Origin: Aureispira sp. CCB-E
GTDB taxonomy: Bacteria; Bacteroidota; Bacteroidia; Chitinophagales; Saprospiraceae
Assembly: GCF_031326345.1 (NCBI RefSeq)
Contig: NZ_CP133671.1
Location: 7,227,501-7,291,500 of the forward strand
DNA length: 64,000 nucleotides
Direction: 5' to 3'
Shown: piece after piece, positions 61,942 through 64,000 of the stretch
Layout of the letters: every line of letters starts with the position of its first letter
How positions within the stretch are numbered: position 1 is the first letter of the stretch
The notes under the pieces: model-generated
Told to the model about the DNA's origin: nothing
The model's input: the letters and a program-made list of their open reading frames with translations, nothing else
The model's database searches: none
Translations under genes and position numbers: made by a program

Positions 61942-64000
61942 TTATTCTCCAATAATAACCTCTTCTTCCGCAGCAGCAGCTTCTGCTCTACGTTTCGCTT
62001 CAATTGCTTCCATTTTTTCCATGTCTGCAACAATAAGATTATCAAAATGTCTAAGACCTGTACCCGCTGGAATTTTCTTACCAACAATTACATTTTCTTT
62101 TAGACCTTGCAAAGTATCAGCAGAAGCAGAAATAGAAGCTGTACTCAATACTTTTGTAGTTTCTTGGAACGATGCAGCTGAAATCCAGCTCTTCGTACCC
62201 AAAGAAGATTTTGTAATCCCTTGTAACAATGGTTTTGCGGTAGCAGGAATAGCTGCACGTGCTTGTAAAACTTTACGATCGTTACGTTTCAAATAAGCCT
62301 TTTCTTCTTGGAATTGACGCTCAGTAATCAACATACCCGCTACAATTTTGCTAGAACCTCCAGCATCCTCAACGATTAACTTATCGTAAATATCTTCGTT
62401 CTCTTCTAAGAAATCGCTTTTTAGTACAGCCTCTTTTTCCAAGAACTTAGTATCACCAGCATCCAAGATTTGAACCTTGCGCATCATTTGACGCACAATT
62501 ACCTCAATATGTTTGTCATTAATTGTAATACCTTGTGCACGATAAACTTCTTGAACACCATTCACTAAATACTGCTGTACCGCAAACGGTCCTTCGATAG
62601 ATAAGATATCATGTGGTGCAATATTACCATTTGATAATGGCATACCAGCACGGACAAAATCTCCCTCTTGAACCAAGATATGACGAGAAAGTCCAATTAA
62701 GTACTTGCGTTTTTGACCATCTCTAGCCGTAACGATACACTCACGGTTACCACGCTTGATACGACCAAAACTAACAACACCATCGATTTCAGTAGCCACA
62801 GCAGGAGTAGATGGTTTACGTGCCTCAAACAACTCTGTTACACGAGGCAAACCACCCGTGATATCCTGGATTTTACCCATTACACGAGGAATCTTAACAA
62901 TTGCTTGTCCTTTTACTACCTTTTGCTCGTCGCTAACATCAATGAATGCGCCTACAGGTACGTTATAAGAACGAAGAGTCTCACCACTAGCATCTACAAT
63001 TTTAATGGCAGGTACTTGCTTTTTGTTTTTAGATTCAATAACAACAAACTGCTCGTGACCTGTTTGCTCATCACGTTCTACACGGTAAGTTTTACCTTCA
63101 ACGATATTTTCAAATTCAATGGAACCATCAAACTCAGTAATGATCGCTGCATTATATGGATCCCAATCACAGATTTTTTCTCCTTTAGTAATCATAGCAC
63201 CATCTTGGACATATAGTCCAGCACCATACATGATATAGTTAGAAGATAAAACGCGATTTGTTTTTGTATCAATAATACGTACTTCACCAGAACGAGAAAT
63301 AACAATCGGTAATTCTGTGCCTTTCTCTTCGTCTTTATAAGTTACCGTTCTTACACCATCAAATTCGATACGACCTTCAAACTTAGAAACCAAGCTTGAT
63401 TCTTCTACCGTATATGATGCCGTACCCCCTACGTGGAACGTACGAAGTGTTAACTGCGTACCCGGCTCACCAATAGACTGAGCAGCAATAATACCAACAG
63501 CATCTCCTAACTCTGCCAAGCGACCTGTTGCTAAGTTTTTACCATAACATTTTAGACAAACACCACGTTTTGCTTCACATGTTAAGACAGAACGTACAAT
63601 AACCATTTCAATACCTACTTCTTCAATCAACAATGCCATTTCAGGAGAAATAACTTCCTCTGTTGATACCAATAGTTCGTCTGTCTCTGGATGGTAAACA
63701 TTATGCAAAGGATAACGACCTTCGATACGATCACTCAAAGACTGAATAATCTTATCGTTTTCAATCAAGGCAGTACGTACAATACCTCTCAATGTACCAC
63801 AACTATCAATGTTAATCACTACATCTTGAGCAACGTCTACCAAACGACGTGTCAAATATCCAGCATCTGCCGTTTTTAATGCCGTATCCGCCAAACCTTT
63901 ACGAGCACCATGCGTAGAGATAAAGTACTCTAATACCGACAATCCTTGTACGAAGTTCGCCAATACGGGGTTTTCGATAATTGCTCCCCCAGTATCACCA
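61942..64000 (-). CDS. rpoC: RNA polymerase beta' subunit, C-terminal part (runs off right edge)
   Basis: The frame is open from the window edge ([20 protein letters not shown]) to the stop at 61942, giving about 685 residues of beta'. It contains the trigger-loop region [40 protein letters not shown], the second Zn site ([20 protein letters not shown]) and the bridge-helix segment [27 protein letters not shown]. The insert domains and jaw follow ([17 protein letters not shown]), ending in an Ala/Glu-rich tail [19 protein letters not shown]. It is the catalytic subunit with beta. rpoB and the start of rpoC lie outside the window. Confidence 0.98.
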   Translation of the reverse strand, partial: GDTGGAIIENPVLANFVQGLSVLEYFISTHGARKGLADTALKTADAGYLTRRLVDVAQDVVINIDSCGTLRGIVRTALIENDKIIQSLSDRIEGRYPLHNVYHPETDELLVSTEEVISPEMALLIEEVGIEMVIVRSVLTCEAKRGVCLKCYGKNLATGRLAELGDAVGIIAAQSIGEPGTQLTLRTFHVGGTASYTVEESSLVSKFEGRIEFDGVRTVTYKDEEKGTELPIVISRSGEVRIIDTKTNRVLSSNYIMYGAGLYVQDGAMITKGEKICDWDPYNAAIITEFDGSIEFENIVEGKTYRVERDEQTGHEQFVVIESKNKKQVPAIKIVDASGETLRSYNVPVGAFIDVSDEQKVVKGQAIVKIPRVMGKIQDITGGLPRVTELFEARKPSTPAVATEIDGVVSFGRIKRGNRECIVTARDGQKRKYLIGLSRHILVQEGDFVRAGMPLSNGNIAPHDILSIEGPFAVQQYLVNGVQEVYRAQGITINDKHIEVIVRQMMRKVQILDAGDTKFLEKEAVLKSDFLEENEDIYDKLIVEDAGGSSKIVAGMLITERQFQEEKAYLKRNDRKVLQARAAIPATAKPLLQGITKSSLGTKSWISAASFQETTKVLSTASISASADTLQGLKENVIVGKKIPAGTGLRHFDNLIVADMEKMEAIEAKRRAEAAAAEEEVIIGE

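Noticed and set aside
62713-63216. Long antisense reading frame opposite rpoC
   Set aside because: It lies fully inside the conserved rpoC reading frame, has no recognisable domain and its residue use follows the opposite codons.

Overview
The window is about 64 kb of AT-rich chromosome from a Bacteroidota, most likely a Saprospiria/Aureispira-like marine bacterium (inference). Supporting signs are: several type IX secretion C-terminal sorting domains (PDZ protein 33352-35019, lectin 36871-37881, repeat protein 56065-58257); a lipoprotein resembling the GldM C-terminus; propeller/Y_Y_Y sensor kinases; promoters of the Bacteroidota TTTG / TANNTTTG type ahead of both tRNA genes; and a Bacteroidota-type rpoC, mfd, dapD and lpxH. 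Most of the window is chromosomal housekeeping mixed with lineage-specific genes. There is no rRNA, CRISPR array or prophage.

Layout. 1-4365: two tandem propeller sensor proteins (the first runs off the left edge) joined by an ATGA overlap. 4640-7170: dapD, a small membrane protein and a membrane protein with a decayed EEP-nuclease fold. 7628-9421: lpxH, a secreted propeller-like protein and tRNA-Phe with promoter and terminator. 9581-16230: a large leucine-rich-repeat protein, mfd and a DUF3761-like membrane protein. 16819-20325: two tandem paralogues of unknown function followed by a membrane protein, a histidine kinase and a LuxR-type regulator. 20500-24462: a compact RiPP-like locus. 24614-32132: cyclophilin lipoprotein, TMTC-like TPR protein, TPR histidine kinase with regulator, and an SDR. 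32334-37881: surface and envelope proteins. 38451-46671: queD, glutathione peroxidase, holB, an LRR protein, a TPR protein, an AlbA_2 protein and dnaN. 46672-51282: Nfu-type Fe-S protein, two rhomboids, an EEP hydrolase, a HAD hydrolase and tRNA(CAT). 51320-55079: an accessory block with a toxin/Panacea-antitoxin pair and a broken IS110. 56065-61918: a duplicated-domain secreted protein and a 997-residue RNA-processing fusion. 61942-64000: the 3' half of rpoC.

The most exciting item is the 20500-24462 locus. It has a PatA/PatG-type (cyanobactin maturation) subtilisin protease and two 57-residue peptides, one of them very easily missed. The peptides share an identical leader block, six cysteines at identical positions and a conserved Ser-Gly just before the Cys-rich part. 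A lipase-like hydrolase follows, and the locus is closed by a strong terminator. No YcaO, radical SAM enzyme or transporter is visible nearby, so it looks like an unusual, minimal, protease-matured Cys-rich peptide system, possibly controlled by the adjacent two-component genes (inference).

Other points worth attention are: the single-polypeptide RNA end-processing machine at 58868-61861 (MJ1316 domain, EEP nuclease, 2H phosphoesterase, nucleotidyltransferase); the toxin-antitoxin promoter with a perfect palindromic operator; a family of dispersed intergenic repeats in at least five places; and the IS110 transposase broken by one in-frame stop.
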